A DNA stretch of 64,000 nt from WLMZ01 sp963732585 (GTDB taxonomy: Bacteria > Actinomycetota > Acidimicrobiia > Acidimicrobiales > Ilumatobacteraceae). Shown here piece by piece: positions 1 to 10,417 of the stretch. The position numbers were made by a program, and so were the translations under genes. Within the stretch, counting starts at the first letter, position 1; the number at the start of each line of letters is the position of its first letter. The notes under the pieces are model-generated. The model did not search any database, had not been told where the DNA came from, and saw only the letters and a program-made list of their open reading frames with translations. The stretch covers positions 186,001 through 250,000 of the forward strand of contig CAVSZY010000003.1 of assembly GCA_963732585.1 (NCBI GenBank), read 5' to 3'.

Positions 1-431
1 ACTCGGCGTTCAGCTACGCCGCGCAGATGGTCGTCGCCGACCGTGAGAGCGGAGCGATCGAGCGGGTCGTCGCCGTGCACGACGTCGGCCGGGCTGTCAA
101 CCCGTTGCTCTGCGAAGGCCAGGTCGAAGGCTCGGTGCACATGGGCCTCGGCTATGCGCTCACCGAGAACTTCCCCGCCGATCCAGACACGGCGTTCCCG
201 ACCAACATGACCCTGCGCTCGCTTGGCATCTTGCGCGCCAAGGACGTACCGCCGATCGAGGTCACGCTGCTCGAGGTGCCGCAACCCAATGCTCCTTATG
301 GGATCAAAGGCGTCGGTGAGATCGGCCTCGTGCCCACGGCCGCAGCGGTGGCTGCGGCGCTCCATGAGCTCGATGGCCAGTGGCGCAGCGAGCTGCCGAT
401 GCGCCGCCGCAGCGGCGAGGCCGACGAATGA
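1..431 (+). CDS. Molybdenum hydroxylase (xanthine dehydrogenase/aldehyde oxidase type) large subunit, C-terminal end
   Basis: Only the last ~143 codons are in the window; the frame is open from base 3. The sequence has the conserved end of the molybdopterin-binding subunit: 'HDVGRAVNPL', then 'GLGYALTE', then 'KGVGEIGLVPTAAAV', where the Glu of the GxGE motif is the catalytic base in this family. These enzymes hydroxylate purines or aldehydes in the cytoplasm with Mo, FeS and FAD subunits. The stop (429-431) overlaps the ATG of the amidohydrolase gene, so the two are translationally coupled. The neighbour suggests a purine or N-heterocycle substrate, but that is inference because the substrate-binding part lies outside the window. 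Confidence 0.9.
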   Translation, partial: SAFSYAAQMVVADRESGAIERVVAVHDVGRAVNPLLCEGQVEGSVHMGLGYALTENFPADPDTAFPTNMTLRSLGILRAKDVPPIEVTLLEVPQPNAPYGIKGVGEIGLVPTAAAVAAALHELDGQWRSELPMRRRSGEADE

Positions 432-1513
432 CCGACCTGGCGGTCACCAGCGGGCGAGTCTGCGCTCATCACCACCTCTATTCGTCGTTGGCCCGCGGCA
501 TGCCGGCACCGCCGCATCAGCCGACGGATTTCCTCGACATCCTCAACCAGGTGTGGTGGCGGCTTGACGACGCTCTCGATCTGAACATGATCTACTGGTC
601 CGCTGCGCTCGGCGCCCTGGAGGCGTTGCAGAGCGGCACGACGACGATCATCGATCATCACGAGAGCCCGACCGCCATCGAGGGCAGCCTCTCAGCGATC
701 GCCCAGGGATGTGCGCTGGTCGGCGTCGAGGTGATCACCTGCTACGGGGCTACCGATCGCTGGGCCGACGACGATTCGCTGGTCACCGATTGGAGTCGCC
801 CTCCAGCGGCAATGACCGACGGGGCGCGACGCGGCTTGGAGGAGTGCCATCGGTTCATCTCCGCCGGTGGCCGCGGCATGGTCGGCTTGCACGCCGCGTT
901 CACGTGCAGCGACGAGACCATCGCCACAGCGGCGAGCATGGCCAGCGATCTCGGCGTTGGCGTCCATGTGCACGTCGCTGAGGGCGAGTGCGATCGCCTC
1001 GCCGGACAACGATTGGCACCCTACGCCACCGACGACTGGCTGTTGATCCATGCCGTGCATCTCGACAGCGAACTGCCCGGCACGATCGTGCACAATGCCC
1101 GCTCGAACATGAACAACTCCGTTGGCTACGCCCGCCCTGCCGATCGCACCAACACGATCGCCCTCGGAACCGACGGAATCGGTGCGGACATGATGGAAGA
1201 GTTCCGCCTGACCTACGTGGCGCACCGCAGCAACGACGTGCTGGCCTCACCGGAGGCTTCGTGGCAGTGGATGCGCAACGGCTACCTGTTGGCCCCTGAG
1301 GCTGAGCAGGCCCGGGTGCGCTGGAACTACGACCACCCCGACTCGGCCTGGCATGTGGCCTTCACCCCTGGGATGCGGGCGCTTGACGTCACCTCCGCGG
1401 GTGGTGAGGAGCTGCTACGCAATGGCGATCCGACACGGGTTGATGCCAGCGAGGTGCGAGCCAAGGCCGCAGAGGCGGCCAGCAGATTGTTTCAACGACT
1501 AGAGGAGATGTGA
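428..1513 (+). CDS. Metal-dependent amidohydrolase (SsnA/guanine deaminase-like)
   Basis: A 361-residue TIM-barrel amidohydrolase. The metal ligands are visible in order: a His cluster 'AHHHLYSSLARGM' near the N-terminus, 'HVHVAEGE' in the middle, 'IHAVHL' and 'LGTDGIGADMM', whose Asp is the last ligand. The 'ALARGM' and 'SGTTTIIDHHESP' stretches are typical of the SsnA and aminohydrolase group, which acts on cyclic amidines or purines. It starts directly at the first barrel strand: the usual ~60-residue N-terminal beta-sandwich is absent. The ATG at 428 overlaps the upstream stop as ATGA, so this short form looks like the real start. The link to the Mo-hydroxylase suggests purine or N-heterocycle breakdown. 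The exact substrate is unknown. Confidence 0.85.
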   Translation: MTDLAVTSGRVCAHHHLYSSLARGMPAPPHQPTDFLDILNQVWWRLDDALDLNMIYWSAALGALEALQSGTTTIIDHHESPTAIEGSLSAIAQGCALVGVEVITCYGATDRWADDDSLVTDWSRPPAAMTDGARRGLEECHRFISAGGRGMVGLHAAFTCSDETIATAASMASDLGVGVHVHVAEGECDRLAGQRLAPYATDDWLLIHAVHLDSELPGTIVHNARSNMNNSVGYARPADRTNTIALGTDGIGADMMEEFRLTYVAHRSNDVLASPEASWQWMRNGYLLAPEAEQARVRWNYDHPDSAWHVAFTPGMRALDVTSAGGEELLRNGDPTRVDASEVRAKAAEAASRLFQRLEEM

Positions 1514-2526
1514 TGGCCGCCCAACCCATATCGCTGTATCTGCAGGATGCCCACACGATTCGTGAGGGTTGCGACTTCGTGCAGTATGCCGAGTCAAAGG
1601 GTTTCGACGCTGTGTGGCAGGCCGAGAGCCGCCTGGTGCGCGAGGCATCGGTGCCGATGGCCGCCTTCGCCACCGTCACTGAGACGATCAAGGTCGGTTC
1701 AGGGGTGGCAGATTGTTGGAGCCGCAACCCGGCACGGTTGGCGGCCACATTTTCGACGCTCGATGACCTCGCCCCCGGGCGGGTGATCCTCGGGCTCGGT
1801 GCCTGGTGGGATCCGTTGGCAGCCAAGGTCGGCATCGATCGTCGCCGACCATTGACCGTGATGCGCGAGGTCGTCACCGTCTGTCGAGCGTTACTGAACA
1901 ACGAAACGGTCACGTTCCATGGCGACTATGTCCACCTCGATGGCGTCGAACTCGACTACGTCTACCAGGATCGCCGTCCCAAAGACGTCCCGATCTACAT
2001 CGGGGCGACGGGAATGAAGATGATGGAACTGACCGGCGAGATCGCCGACGGCGTGGTGCTCAACTACCTGGTCTCCCCAGATTACAACCAGCGTGCCCTC
2101 GAATCGCTGGAGATCGGTGCCGCCCGAGGTGGGCGCACGTTGGCCGATATCGATCGGCCACAGTTGGTGGTCTGCTCGGTGCACGAAGACCGCCAAACCG
2201 CCCTCGACATGGCGCGTTTGATGGTCACCCAATATCTCGGGCAACAGCCGCACATCATGAAGGCCTCCGGCGTGCCGCAGAGCCTGCTCGACAAGGTCGG
2301 CGAGGTGCTCACCTGGCCGGCGACCCATGAGCAGGTGGTCGCCGCGTCGAAGTTGGTGCCCGACGAGATCGTGCAGATGTTGACCGCTTCCGGCACGCCC
2401 GCCGAGGCCCGCGAGCAGGTTGCTCACTACATCCGCAACGGATGTACGTGCCCGATTCTCTATCCGCTCGGCGACGTCAAAGCGATGATCGATGCCTTTA
2501 GCGACTGGGACCTCGCGGCCGTCTAA
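1513..2526 (+). CDS. LLM-class flavin/F420-dependent oxidoreductase
   Basis: A 337-residue luciferase-like monooxygenase-fold protein. It has an N-terminal beta strand with 'GFDAVWQAESR', the 'RNPARLAATFSTLDDLAPGR' stretch and the 'LGLGAWW' loop typical of bacterial luciferase-like and F420-dependent reductases. The ATG at 1513 overlaps the preceding stop (TGATG) and follows a strong AGGAG; a GTG three bases upstream is also possible. It is the third gene of the coupled catabolic set with the Mo-hydroxylase and amidohydrolase. Cofactor (FMN or F420) and substrate cannot be fixed from sequence; a redox step in the same catabolic route is inferred. Confidence 0.85.
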   Translation: MAAQPISLYLQDAHTIREGCDFVQYAESKGFDAVWQAESRLVREASVPMAAFATVTETIKVGSGVADCWSRNPARLAATFSTLDDLAPGRVILGLGAWWDPLAAKVGIDRRRPLTVMREVVTVCRALLNNETVTFHGDYVHLDGVELDYVYQDRRPKDVPIYIGATGMKMMELTGEIADGVVLNYLVSPDYNQRALESLEIGAARGGRTLADIDRPQLVVCSVHEDRQTALDMARLMVTQYLGQQPHIMKASGVPQSLLDKVGEVLTWPATHEQVVAASKLVPDEIVQMLTASGTPAEAREQVAHYIRNGCTCPILYPLGDVKAMIDAFSDWDLAAV

Positions 2527-2530
2527 TCGG

Positions 2531-3022
2531 TCAGGAACGGGGTTGGCCGATGCCGCGCCCCGCGAGTGCCGGCGTCGGCAGCAAACGATGGACGTCGGCG
2601 ATGTGTTGCAGCGTGGCGAACACCTCGTCGCCCATCGCCGTTGCTTTGCCGAGGGCGGTGTCGACGTGCAGCATCATGAACTCGCCCGTGGCCACCTGAG
2701 AATCGTCGGTGGCGCGGAAGATCTCGGTGAACAAGCGCACCCGTTTGCGATCGTGATCGAGCAATTGGCCGGTGACATACAACTCGTCGCCGAGCAGGCA
2801 TTGCTGGGCGTAGGAGAGGTGGGCCTCGACGGTGAAGAAGCTGCGACCCGACGCCAGATAGTCGGCGTCCATGCCGATCGCGTCGAGAAATCTGTCGCCG
2901 GCCTGGCTGCACAGCTGCATGTAGCGGCTGTCGTTCATGTGCCCGTTGTAGTCGATCCACTCCAGTGGAACTTCGACGGCGTAAAGGCGCAACGGCAACA
3001 CGTCACTGGCCGAGTCGCTCAT
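2531..3022 (-). CDS. Hot-dog fold acyl-CoA thioesterase (4HBT/betainyl-CoA thioesterase-like)
   Basis: A 163-residue single hot-dog domain. The 'WIDYNGHMND' motif near residue 23 is the family's D-x-N-G-H-M catalytic signature, followed by 'FFTVEAHLSYAQQ' and 'TGEFMMLHVDT'. Relatives cleave small acyl-CoA thioesters, and the closest pattern I recognise is the thioesterase associated with carnitine dehydrogenase (betainyl-CoA hydrolysis). Its start overlaps the DUF2237 gene stop by 4 bp, so the two are co-translated. The stop lies 4 bp from the convergent oxidoreductase stop. The substrate is not determined. Confidence 0.8.
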   Translation of the reverse strand: MSDSASDVLPLRLYAVEVPLEWIDYNGHMNDSRYMQLCSQAGDRFLDAIGMDADYLASGRSFFTVEAHLSYAQQCLLGDELYVTGQLLDHDRKRVRLFTEIFRATDDSQVATGEFMMLHVDTALGKATAMGDEVFATLQHIADVHRLLPTPALAGRGIGQPRS

Positions 3023-3393
3023 GATGGCTGCGCACCAACGGCGTGGGCGGTGAGGTCGGCCAGCGAACAGAACTCCAAGGCCGAGACATGGGTCGATTCG
3101 AGGCGCACTCGTGGGGCGCTACCGGCCTCGAAGGCCTCTTGCCAGCGTGGCGCGGACAGACACCATTGATCGCCCTCGCGCAAACCGGCGAAACCGTACT
3201 GCGGCATCGGCGTCGACAGGTCGTTGCCGACCGAGGCGCTGTAGGCCAAAAAGGTGTCGGTGGCCACGATGCAGACGACGTGTACCCCGGGGTCGTCGCC
3301 ATGGTTCTCGCAACAGCCCGTGCGGTAATAGCCGGTGAGCGGGTCGAGCGAGCATGACAGCAGCTCGGTACCGAGGACATTGATTTGCCGCAT
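3019..3393 (-). CDS. DUF2237 family protein
   Basis: A 124-residue protein with nearly the whole DUF2237 signature: 'NVLGTELLSCSLDPLTGYYR', 'GCCENHGDDPGVHVVC', 'GNDLSTPMPQYGFAGL' and 'GDQWCLSAPRWQEA'. The conserved Cys residues are present. This small family is common in bacteria and has no established biochemical function that I know. It lies upstream of and overlaps the thioesterase by 4 bp and follows the VIT1-type gene by 9 bp, so the three minus-strand genes probably form one operon. Confidence 0.9.
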   Translation of the reverse strand: MRQINVLGTELLSCSLDPLTGYYRTGCCENHGDDPGVHVVCIVATDTFLAYSASVGNDLSTPMPQYGFAGLREGDQWCLSAPRWQEAFEAGSAPRVRLESTHVSALEFCSLADLTAHAVGAQPS

Positions 3394-3402
3394 GGCGGAC
3401 TC

Positions 3403-4131
3403 CTACGAGACGGTGACGTTGAACAGGCTGCCGATCAGATACGTCGCCGCGCAGGCGCCGAGCAGGATGGCAACCTGGCGAAGGGCACTATAGACCCGAT
3501 TGCGGTCGGCGAACTGGCCGATTGCCCAACCGAGGCCCGCCGCAGCGACCACACCGATCAACACGGAAGCGACCTTTTGCGTCGTTCCCGCCGAGTTGCC
3601 CAACCACGGCAACACCGGCAGGACGGCACCGAAGATGAAACACAGCAGCGAGAGCACAGCCGCCTGCGTCGGCGAGGGGAGATCGTGGGGATCGAGACCG
3701 AATTCCTCGCGGGCATGCACCGCCAAGGCGTTCTCCGGCTCCTTCATCACATCGGCAGCGGCCATCTCGGCGGTGCGCGGCTCCATCCCGTGGCCACGGT
3801 AGATCGCAGCCAACTCGGCCTGCTCGGCGGCGGCGTTGATCACCAATTCGCGGCGCTCGACGGCGAGTTCACGCTGCACCAACTCGTTCTGCGCAGAGAT
3901 GCTGATCCATTCGCCAGCGCCCATGCTCACCGCTCCGGCGATCGCCCCAGCAATGCCCGCCAGGCGCACCAACGACGAGTTCACCCCGCTTCCGGCAAAG
4001 CCGATGACCAGCGACACGTTGGAGACCAGGCCGTCGCTCATACCGAACACGGCGGCGCGGGCCAGACCTCCCGACACGGAACGATGCCCGGGATGAGCCT
4101 CGGTTTGGCGCAAGAAGGAATGTCGACCCAT
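3403..4131 (-). CDS. VIT1/CCC1-family Fe2+/Mn2+ transporter
   Basis: A 242-residue integral membrane protein. The first hydrophobic segment contains 'AAVFGMSDGLVSNVSLVIG', the hallmark of the vacuolar-iron-transporter family. The second holds 'AGAVSMGAGEWISISAQNE', which supplies the family's transport-site Met, Gly and Glu. A cytoplasmic loop rich in Glu ('ERRELVINAAAEQAELAAI') follows, then two or three C-terminal membrane segments. In yeast and plants these proteins move Fe/Mn out of the cytosol; a metal-exporting role here is inferred. It begins ~100 bp from the divergent glutamate dehydrogenase, so the two promoters share that interval. Confidence 0.9.
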   Translation of the reverse strand: MGRHSFLRQTEAHPGHRSVSGGLARAAVFGMSDGLVSNVSLVIGFAGSGVNSSLVRLAGIAGAIAGAVSMGAGEWISISAQNELVQRELAVERRELVINAAAEQAELAAIYRGHGMEPRTAEMAAADVMKEPENALAVHAREEFGLDPHDLPSPTQAAVLSLLCFIFGAVLPVLPWLGNSAGTTQKVASVLIGVVAAAGLGWAIGQFADRNRVYSALRQVAILLGACAATYLIGSLFNVTVS

Positions 4132-4231
4132 GTCACTGACGCTATACGCCTGCGGCGCTACTGTGGCCCTATCGGTTAGCCGATATCAACTCACGTCCCG
4201 CCAGCGTCGTCGGGGCAGAAGGTGTTCAGCT

Positions 4232-7200
4232 ATGTCGTCCCTCAACGGGAGAACTACACAACGTTTGGCGTCGATCATCGACGCTGCTGATCATTCCGCT
4301 CACGACAGCGTTGCGCTCCGAGGATTGATCCCCCGTTACTTCGCCGAGGTCAGTGCTGACGAGCTTGGTGAGCGCGGTGGGGTCGCGTGGGTGGAGGTCG
4401 CCGCTGCGCATCTTGCCGTCGGCCAGCGCCGGGCGCCAGGCGAGACGCTGGTGCGTTTGAGTCCAGCACCGAATGGACGGGCATTGACGGTGGTCACCGA
4501 CGATGCTCCCTACCTTGTCGATACCACCCGGTTGGTGTTGGAGCGTTTCGGCATCCGCAGCCGATTGATGATCCATCCAATCGTCAACGTGGCCCGTGAC
4601 GCCGAAGGCCGGTTCATCGAGGTCAACCTGGCCGCCCCCGCAGAGGCCTGGACGTACCTGGAGACCGAGTTCGTCGATGCAGTCGACGATGACGCCTTGC
4701 TCGCCGCGGTGCGCGCCGCGATTGCCAATGTGCATCTGGTCGTCGACGATGCACCAGCGATCATCGCCGTTGCCACAGCCTTGGCCACCAACCTGGAGGC
4801 CGATCCGGCTGCGGGTCACAGCGCCTCGGAATCTGATGAGGTCGCCAAGCTGCTGAACTGGCTGACCCGCAAACACTTCGTCTTCCTCGGCGCCGCCAGC
4901 TATCGCCTGGTCGACGGCGGTCTCGTCGTCGAAGATGGTTCGCAGCTGGGCATGTTGCGCTATAGCGACGTCGTCGATCCCGTCTTCGCCCCGACTGACT
5001 TTCTGGTATCGATCGTGCGCTCCGATGCCGAAGTCGAACTCGCTCGCCGGGCGCGCCCAGCGTGCCTCGCAGTGCGATCTTTTGACGCCGACGGCAAAGT
5101 GATCGGCGAAACCCGGTTCTTCGGGTTGTTCTCCGAGGCTGCCTATCGGGCTCCGGCCGTGTCGATTCCGTTGATCCGCGAGCGCATCGCGTGGGTGGAG
5201 GGCCGCAGCAAGCTCGATCCTTCTAGCCATCTTGGCCGCACCCAACGGATGGTCTTAGAGACGTTCCCGCGCGACGAACTGTTCGAGATCCGCCGAGAGG
5301 AATTGGCCGAAGTCAGCGCCGAGATCGTTGCCTTGCAGCACCGCGACGTGGTGCGCGTCCTCGAGTTGCGCTCACCGGAGAGCGGCTGGCAGACGCTGGC
5401 CGTCTACCTGCCCCGGCTGCGCCTGGCCCCGGAGACGCCGCAGCGTGTCGCCGAGGCGATCTCTGCCTCCACGGGTGCCTCCGATGTCGCTTTCGACGTG
5501 TTCACCTCGTCGAACCCGCTGTCGCGGATCACCGTCGAAGTCCGTCGGCCGGAGATGATCACCGACGACGAACTGTCGCGCCTCGGTCGCGAGGTCGATG
5601 TGTTGACACAACGTTGGGGTGATCGGCTGCGCGAGGCGCTGGTCGCCCGCTGCGGTGATGCCGAGGGCGCAGCGTTGGCCAGCCGTTACGCGTTGCTCAA
5701 TGATCAGCACTACACGACGTTGACGACGCCCGAGGAGGCTGCCTGCGACATCGCCGTGATCGAGTCGATGGAGCACACCGTTGCGGCGTTGACTGGAAAG
5801 GGGCTCGGCGGCGGTGCCGAGGTGGGTGCGCTGCGCTTTCGCATCTACCGCCGTGAGGCCCCGCTGGCGCTCAGCGACGTGCTGCCGCTGCTCGACCAAC
5901 TCGGTTTGCGGGCGATCGACGAGCGGCCATTCTCGTTGACCACGCCCGACGGGCCGCTGTGGCTCTACGACATCGGCGTCGAAATGGTGGCGGCCAGCGC
6001 TGCGCAACCGGGGGTGCGCGCCGACCTCGAGCACAGCTTTCTGGGGCTGCTGACCGGAGAGTTGGAGAGTGATGGGCTCAACCGACTGGTGCTCGCTGCC
6101 GGGTTGAATGCCCGCCAGGTGGCCGTGTTGCGTGCCTATGTGAAGTATCTGCGCCAGATCGGGTTCCACTTCAGCCAGCCGTATATCGAGGAGACCTTGG
6201 TCAAACATGCCCAGGTCAGCAGCGATCTGATCGAGTTGTTCGCGGCCCGATTCGACGTCGAACGCGCCGACGAAGGGCGCGACACGCTGGTCGCAGCGAT
6301 TCGTCAGCGAATCGAGGCTTCACTGGCGGCGATCGTCAGCCTCGACGAGGATCGCATCGGACGAGCCTTGATGCAGCTGGTGTTGGCGACGGTGCGCACC
6401 AATGCCTATCAAGTCGGTGCTGATGGGAGCGCCCGCCGCCCCGTGTTGGCCTTCAAGCTCGATCCGGCGCATGTCCCCGATCTGCCTGAGCCGCGCCCGA
6501 TGTTTGAGATTTGGGTGGCCTCGCCTCGTGTTGAGGGCGTGCATCTGCGCGGCGGCAGGATTGCTCGTGGCGGGTTGCGCTGGAGCGACCGGCGCGAGGA
6601 TTTCCGCACCGAGGTGCTCGGGCTGATGAAGGCGCAGATGGTCAAGAATTCGGTGATCGTGCCGGTTGGGGCCAAAGGTGGGTTCGTGCTCAAACGCCCG
6701 CCGAGTGACCCCGATGCGCTGCGCCGCGAGGTGGCCGAGTGTTACGCCGAGTTCGTCGCCGGCTTGCTCGACGTCACCGACAACATCGTCGATGGCGTCA
6801 CCGTCGCCCCGGCGCGCACCATTCGCTATGACGGTGATGACCCCTACCTGGTGGTGGCCGCCGACAAGGGCACAGCGACGTTCAGCGATCTCGCCAACTC
6901 GATCTCGCAGCGCTACTCGTTCTGGCTCGGCGACGCCTTCGCCTCCGGCGGCAGCGTCGGCTACGACCACAAGGCGATGGCCATCACCGCCCGTGGGGCA
7001 TGGGAGAGCGTGCGTCGCCACGCTCAGGTGCTCGGCAAAAACGCCGACAGCGATCCGCTGACGGCGGTTGGGGTCGGCGACATGAGCGGCGACGTGTTCG
7101 GTAACGGCATGCTGCGCTCGCCCCATGCTGCTATTGGTCGCCGCCTTCGACCATCGGCACATCTTTCTCGACCCCAATCCCGATGCCGCAGCAGCGTTCC

Positions 7201-8940
7201 GTGAGCGTCACGGCTGTTTGATCTGCCACGCAGCAGCTGGGCCGACTACAACCGATGTTGATTTCCGCTGGTGGTGGGGTGTTTGCCCGAACGCGACAAG
7301 TCGATTGCGCTCAGCCCGGAGCTCCGTGCTCGTCTCGGCCTGCGAAGCCACGATCGATGGCCCCCAACGAGCTGCTGTCGGCGATCTTGCGGGCCCCGGT
7401 CGACTTGCTGTGGAACGGTGGCATCGGCACGTATGTGAAAGCCACGACGGAGACCCACGCCGATGTCGGCGACCGAGCCAATGACGCCATCCGGATCAAC
7501 GGTGACGAGCTGCGTTGTCGCATCGTCGGCGAAGGCGGCAATCTTGGGTTCACGCAGCGCGGCCGAATTGAATATGCGCTCGGCGGCGGGCTGATCAACA
7601 CCGATGCGATCGACAATTCGGCGGGTGTCGATTGCAGCGACCACGAGGTCAACATCAAGATTCTGCTCAATGATCTGGTGCGCCGGGGGCGCTGACGGTC
7701 GAGCGACGCAACGAACTGTTGGTGGCGATGACCGACGAGGTCGGCGAGCTGGTGCTCGACGACAACCGTGCCCAGAACCTGGCGCTGGCGATCGCCCGCC
7801 GCCAGGGCTGCCGATGATCAACGTGCACACCCGCTATCTCGATGCGCTGGAGAGCGAAGGTTGGCTCAATCGAGCGCTGGAGTTCCTGCCGACGGTCGCC
7901 AGCTCGCCGAGCGTCAGGTCGCCGGCAAGGGGTCTGACCACGCCCGAGTTCTCCGTGCTGCTGGCCTACACAAAGAACGCCGATCTGGTCGAGATGTTGG
8001 CCAGCGATCTGCCCGACGACCCGTATCTTCGAACAGGGGTTGATCGACTATTTCCCGCGGCGATGCGCGAGCGGTTCCGCAGCGAGATCCTTGCGCACCG
8101 CTGCGCCGCGAGATCGTCGCCACTCGATTGGTGAATCGAATGGTCAACTACTCGGGGATCTCCTTTGATCATCGGATGACCGAGCAAACCGGTGCCTCGC
8201 TCGTCGATATCGCCCGGGCGTGGGTGGTGGCCAGCGAGATCGCCGGGCTCGACACGCTGTGGGACGAGATCGACGAAACGGCGGGCGAAGTCAAACTCGC
8301 CGTGCAGTTGGAGATGTTTCTCGAGGCTCGCCGGATGGTCGAGCGCGGGGTGTTGTGGCTGCTGCGCCATCGCCGCCCACCGATCGATCTGGCGGCGACG
8401 ATTGCCTCGATTCGCGAGCAGATGCTCATCCTCGGCAGGCACTACGACGAGTATCTGCGCGGCCAGTTGGGTGCGCAGGTGCATTCGACGTGGGCCGGAC
8501 GTCTGACGGCTGGTGTGCCCGAGGGTTTGGCCGAGCGATCGAGTGTCTGGCCGCTGTTGCATACCGCCTACGACGTGATCGAGATCGCTCATCGCCATGG
8601 CGAGCCGTTAGAACCTGTGGCCAGGGCCTATTGGCACGTGTTCGACGAAATCGACGTGCTCTGGCTGTGGGAAGGGATTGGGGCGCTGCCGCGCAGCACC
8701 CGCTGGGAGACCCAGGCCCGTTCGGCGCTGCGCGACGACTTACTCAGCGCGTTGGCAACCGTGACCGACGACGTGATCCGCTCCGGATTTGGCGTCAGGG
8801 CCTGGATGGAAGCCAACGAACGAGCGGTGCGACGGGTGCAAGCGATGTTCACCGAAATTCGGCGCAGTGACGTCTACGACCTGACGACGTTGACCGTTGG
8901 GCTGCGCCAGTTGTCGAACCTGGTGCTGGCCTGCGCGTAG
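4232..8940 (+). pseudogene. NAD-specific glutamate dehydrogenase (large ~180-kDa class), with a cluster of frameshifts
   Basis: The gene encodes the giant (~1570-residue) NAD-glutamate dehydrogenase that deaminates glutamate to 2-oxoglutarate. From ATG 4232 to about 7120 the frame is intact, including 'RGGLRWSDRREDFRTEV', 'KGGFVLKRPP' and 'GDMSGDVFGNGML'. Between ~7120 and ~8100 the family sequence jumps frame about a dozen times, near 7124, 7211, 7252, 7293, 7350, 7689, 7807, 7890, 7930, 8027, 8055 and 8100. The segments include 'LWNGGIGTYVKA', 'GEGGNLGFTQRGRIEYA' and 'LTTPEFSVLLAYTKN'. From ~8101 to the stop the frame is intact again. No stop occurs except those made by the shifts, and protein identity is preserved throughout, which favours consensus errors over decay. 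Confidence 0.9.
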
Positions 8941-8982
8941 TCGCGGAACTGTGTAACACGGTGCGGATAGCCTGATCGGATC

Positions 8983-10407
8983 ATGACTGACCGTCCCTTC
9001 CGCTTTCGATTCGCGCCCTCACCAACTGGCTATTTCCACGTCGGTGGGGCGCGCACCGCGCTGATGAACTGGGCCTTGGCCCAGCAACTCAACGGGGTCT
9101 TTGTGCTGCGCATTGAAGACACCGACGAGGCGCGCAACAAGCCGGAGTGGACGCAAGGGATCCTCGACGCGTTGGCCTGGATCGGCATCGCCCAAGACGA
9201 TCAACATTTCGAGGGGCCGTATTTTCAGAGCAGCTACGCCGATGATCACATCGCTGCTGCCCATCGGTTGTTCCAGTCGGGCCACGCCTATTACTGCGAG
9301 CAAACGCCGGAGCAGATCGCGGCGCGGGCCGAGGCCCGCGGCGGTGGTGGCTACGACGGATTCTCACGCGACCTTGGCCTCGGACCCGGGCCTGGCCGCG
9401 TGTTGCGCTTTCGTGTACCTGAAGGAACCACGCTGGTCGACGACTTGGTTCGCGGTGCGGTCAGCTTCGACAACGCCAACATCGAAGACTTCGTGCTGCT
9501 ACGCAGCAACGGCACGCCGATGTTCTTGTTGGCCAACGTCGTCGACGACCTGGCGATGCGCATTAGCCATGTCGTGCGCGCCGAGGAGCACCTGCCGAAC
9601 ACGCCGAAGCAACAGATGTTGTGGCAGGCGCTCGGGCACGAAGCCCCGGTGTGGGCGCACGTGCCGGTGTTGGTCAACGAGCAGCGCAAGAAGTTGTCTA
9701 AGCGCCGCGACAAGGTCGCCGTCGAGCAATACCGCGACGAAGGGATCATGGCCCCGGCGATGGTCAACTACCTGATGACCTTGGGTTGGACGCCGCCGGG
9801 GGACAGCGAGATCGTTCCCTGGTCGTATGTCGTCGAGCACTTCCATCTTGAAGACGTCAACCTCTCGCCCGCATTTTTTGACATCAAGAAGCTCACCGCG
9901 TTCAACGGTGATTACATCCGGGCGATGTCGCTCGACGAGTTCGAGCGCGCCTGCGCGCCGTATCTGTTTGCCGACGGTGTGGCCTGGCAACGGGAGAACT
10001 TCAACCCCGCCGTGTTCCGTGAGGTTGCGCCGTTTGTGCAGTTGCGCTTGACCCGTCTGGAAGACGTCGCCGACGCCGTTTCGTTTCTGTTCGTCTCCTC
10101 ACCCGAGGTGGATGTCGAGGCGGTCGACAAGGTGATGGCTGCGCCGACCTCGTTGCCCCTGCTTCGAGAAGCCGCCGGTGCGTTCGTCGATATCGAATGG
10201 GACGCTGAGGCGCTCAAGGAAACTGTGCTGGCCATCGGCGAAGGCCTGGAACTGAAGTTGGGCAAGGCGCAAGCGCCGCTGCGGGTGGCGGTCACCGGGC
10301 GCACCGTTGGCCTGCCATTGTTCGAGTCTTTGGTCGCGCTGGGCCGTGAAGAGACCTTGCGGCGCATCGCTGTCACCATGGAACGTTTTGGATCCGTTTC
10401 CCACTGA
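8983..10407 (+). CDS. gltX: Glutamyl-tRNA synthetase
   Basis: A 474-residue class I aminoacyl-tRNA synthetase. The N-terminal 'RFAPSPTGYFHVGGARTAL' contains the HIGH-type signature, followed by 'RIEDTDEARNK'. The second ATP-binding motif is 'KKLSKRRDKVAVEQY', the GluRS/GlnRS form of KMSKS. The C-terminal anticodon-binding part ends in helices, and the length is normal for bacterial GluRS. It charges tRNA-Glu (and tRNA-Gln in organisms using the amidotransferase route). The gene sits just downstream of glutamate dehydrogenase and ~0.8 kb upstream of tRNA-Gln and tRNA-Glu, a grouping of glutamate functions. Confidence 0.97.
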   Translation: MTDRPFRFRFAPSPTGYFHVGGARTALMNWALAQQLNGVFVLRIEDTDEARNKPEWTQGILDALAWIGIAQDDQHFEGPYFQSSYADDHIAAAHRLFQSGHAYYCEQTPEQIAARAEARGGGGYDGFSRDLGLGPGPGRVLRFRVPEGTTLVDDLVRGAVSFDNANIEDFVLLRSNGTPMFLLANVVDDLAMRISHVVRAEEHLPNTPKQQMLWQALGHEAPVWAHVPVLVNEQRKKLSKRRDKVAVEQYRDEGIMAPAMVNYLMTLGWTPPGDSEIVPWSYVVEHFHLEDVNLSPAFFDIKKLTAFNGDYIRAMSLDEFERACAPYLFADGVAWQRENFNPAVFREVAPFVQLRLTRLEDVADAVSFLFVSSPEVDVEAVDKVMAAPTSLPLLREAAGAFVDIEWDAEALKETVLAIGEGLELKLGKAQAPLRVAVTGRTVGLPLFESLVALGREETLRRIAVTMERFGSVSH

Positions 10408-10417
10408 CGAGGTCGCC

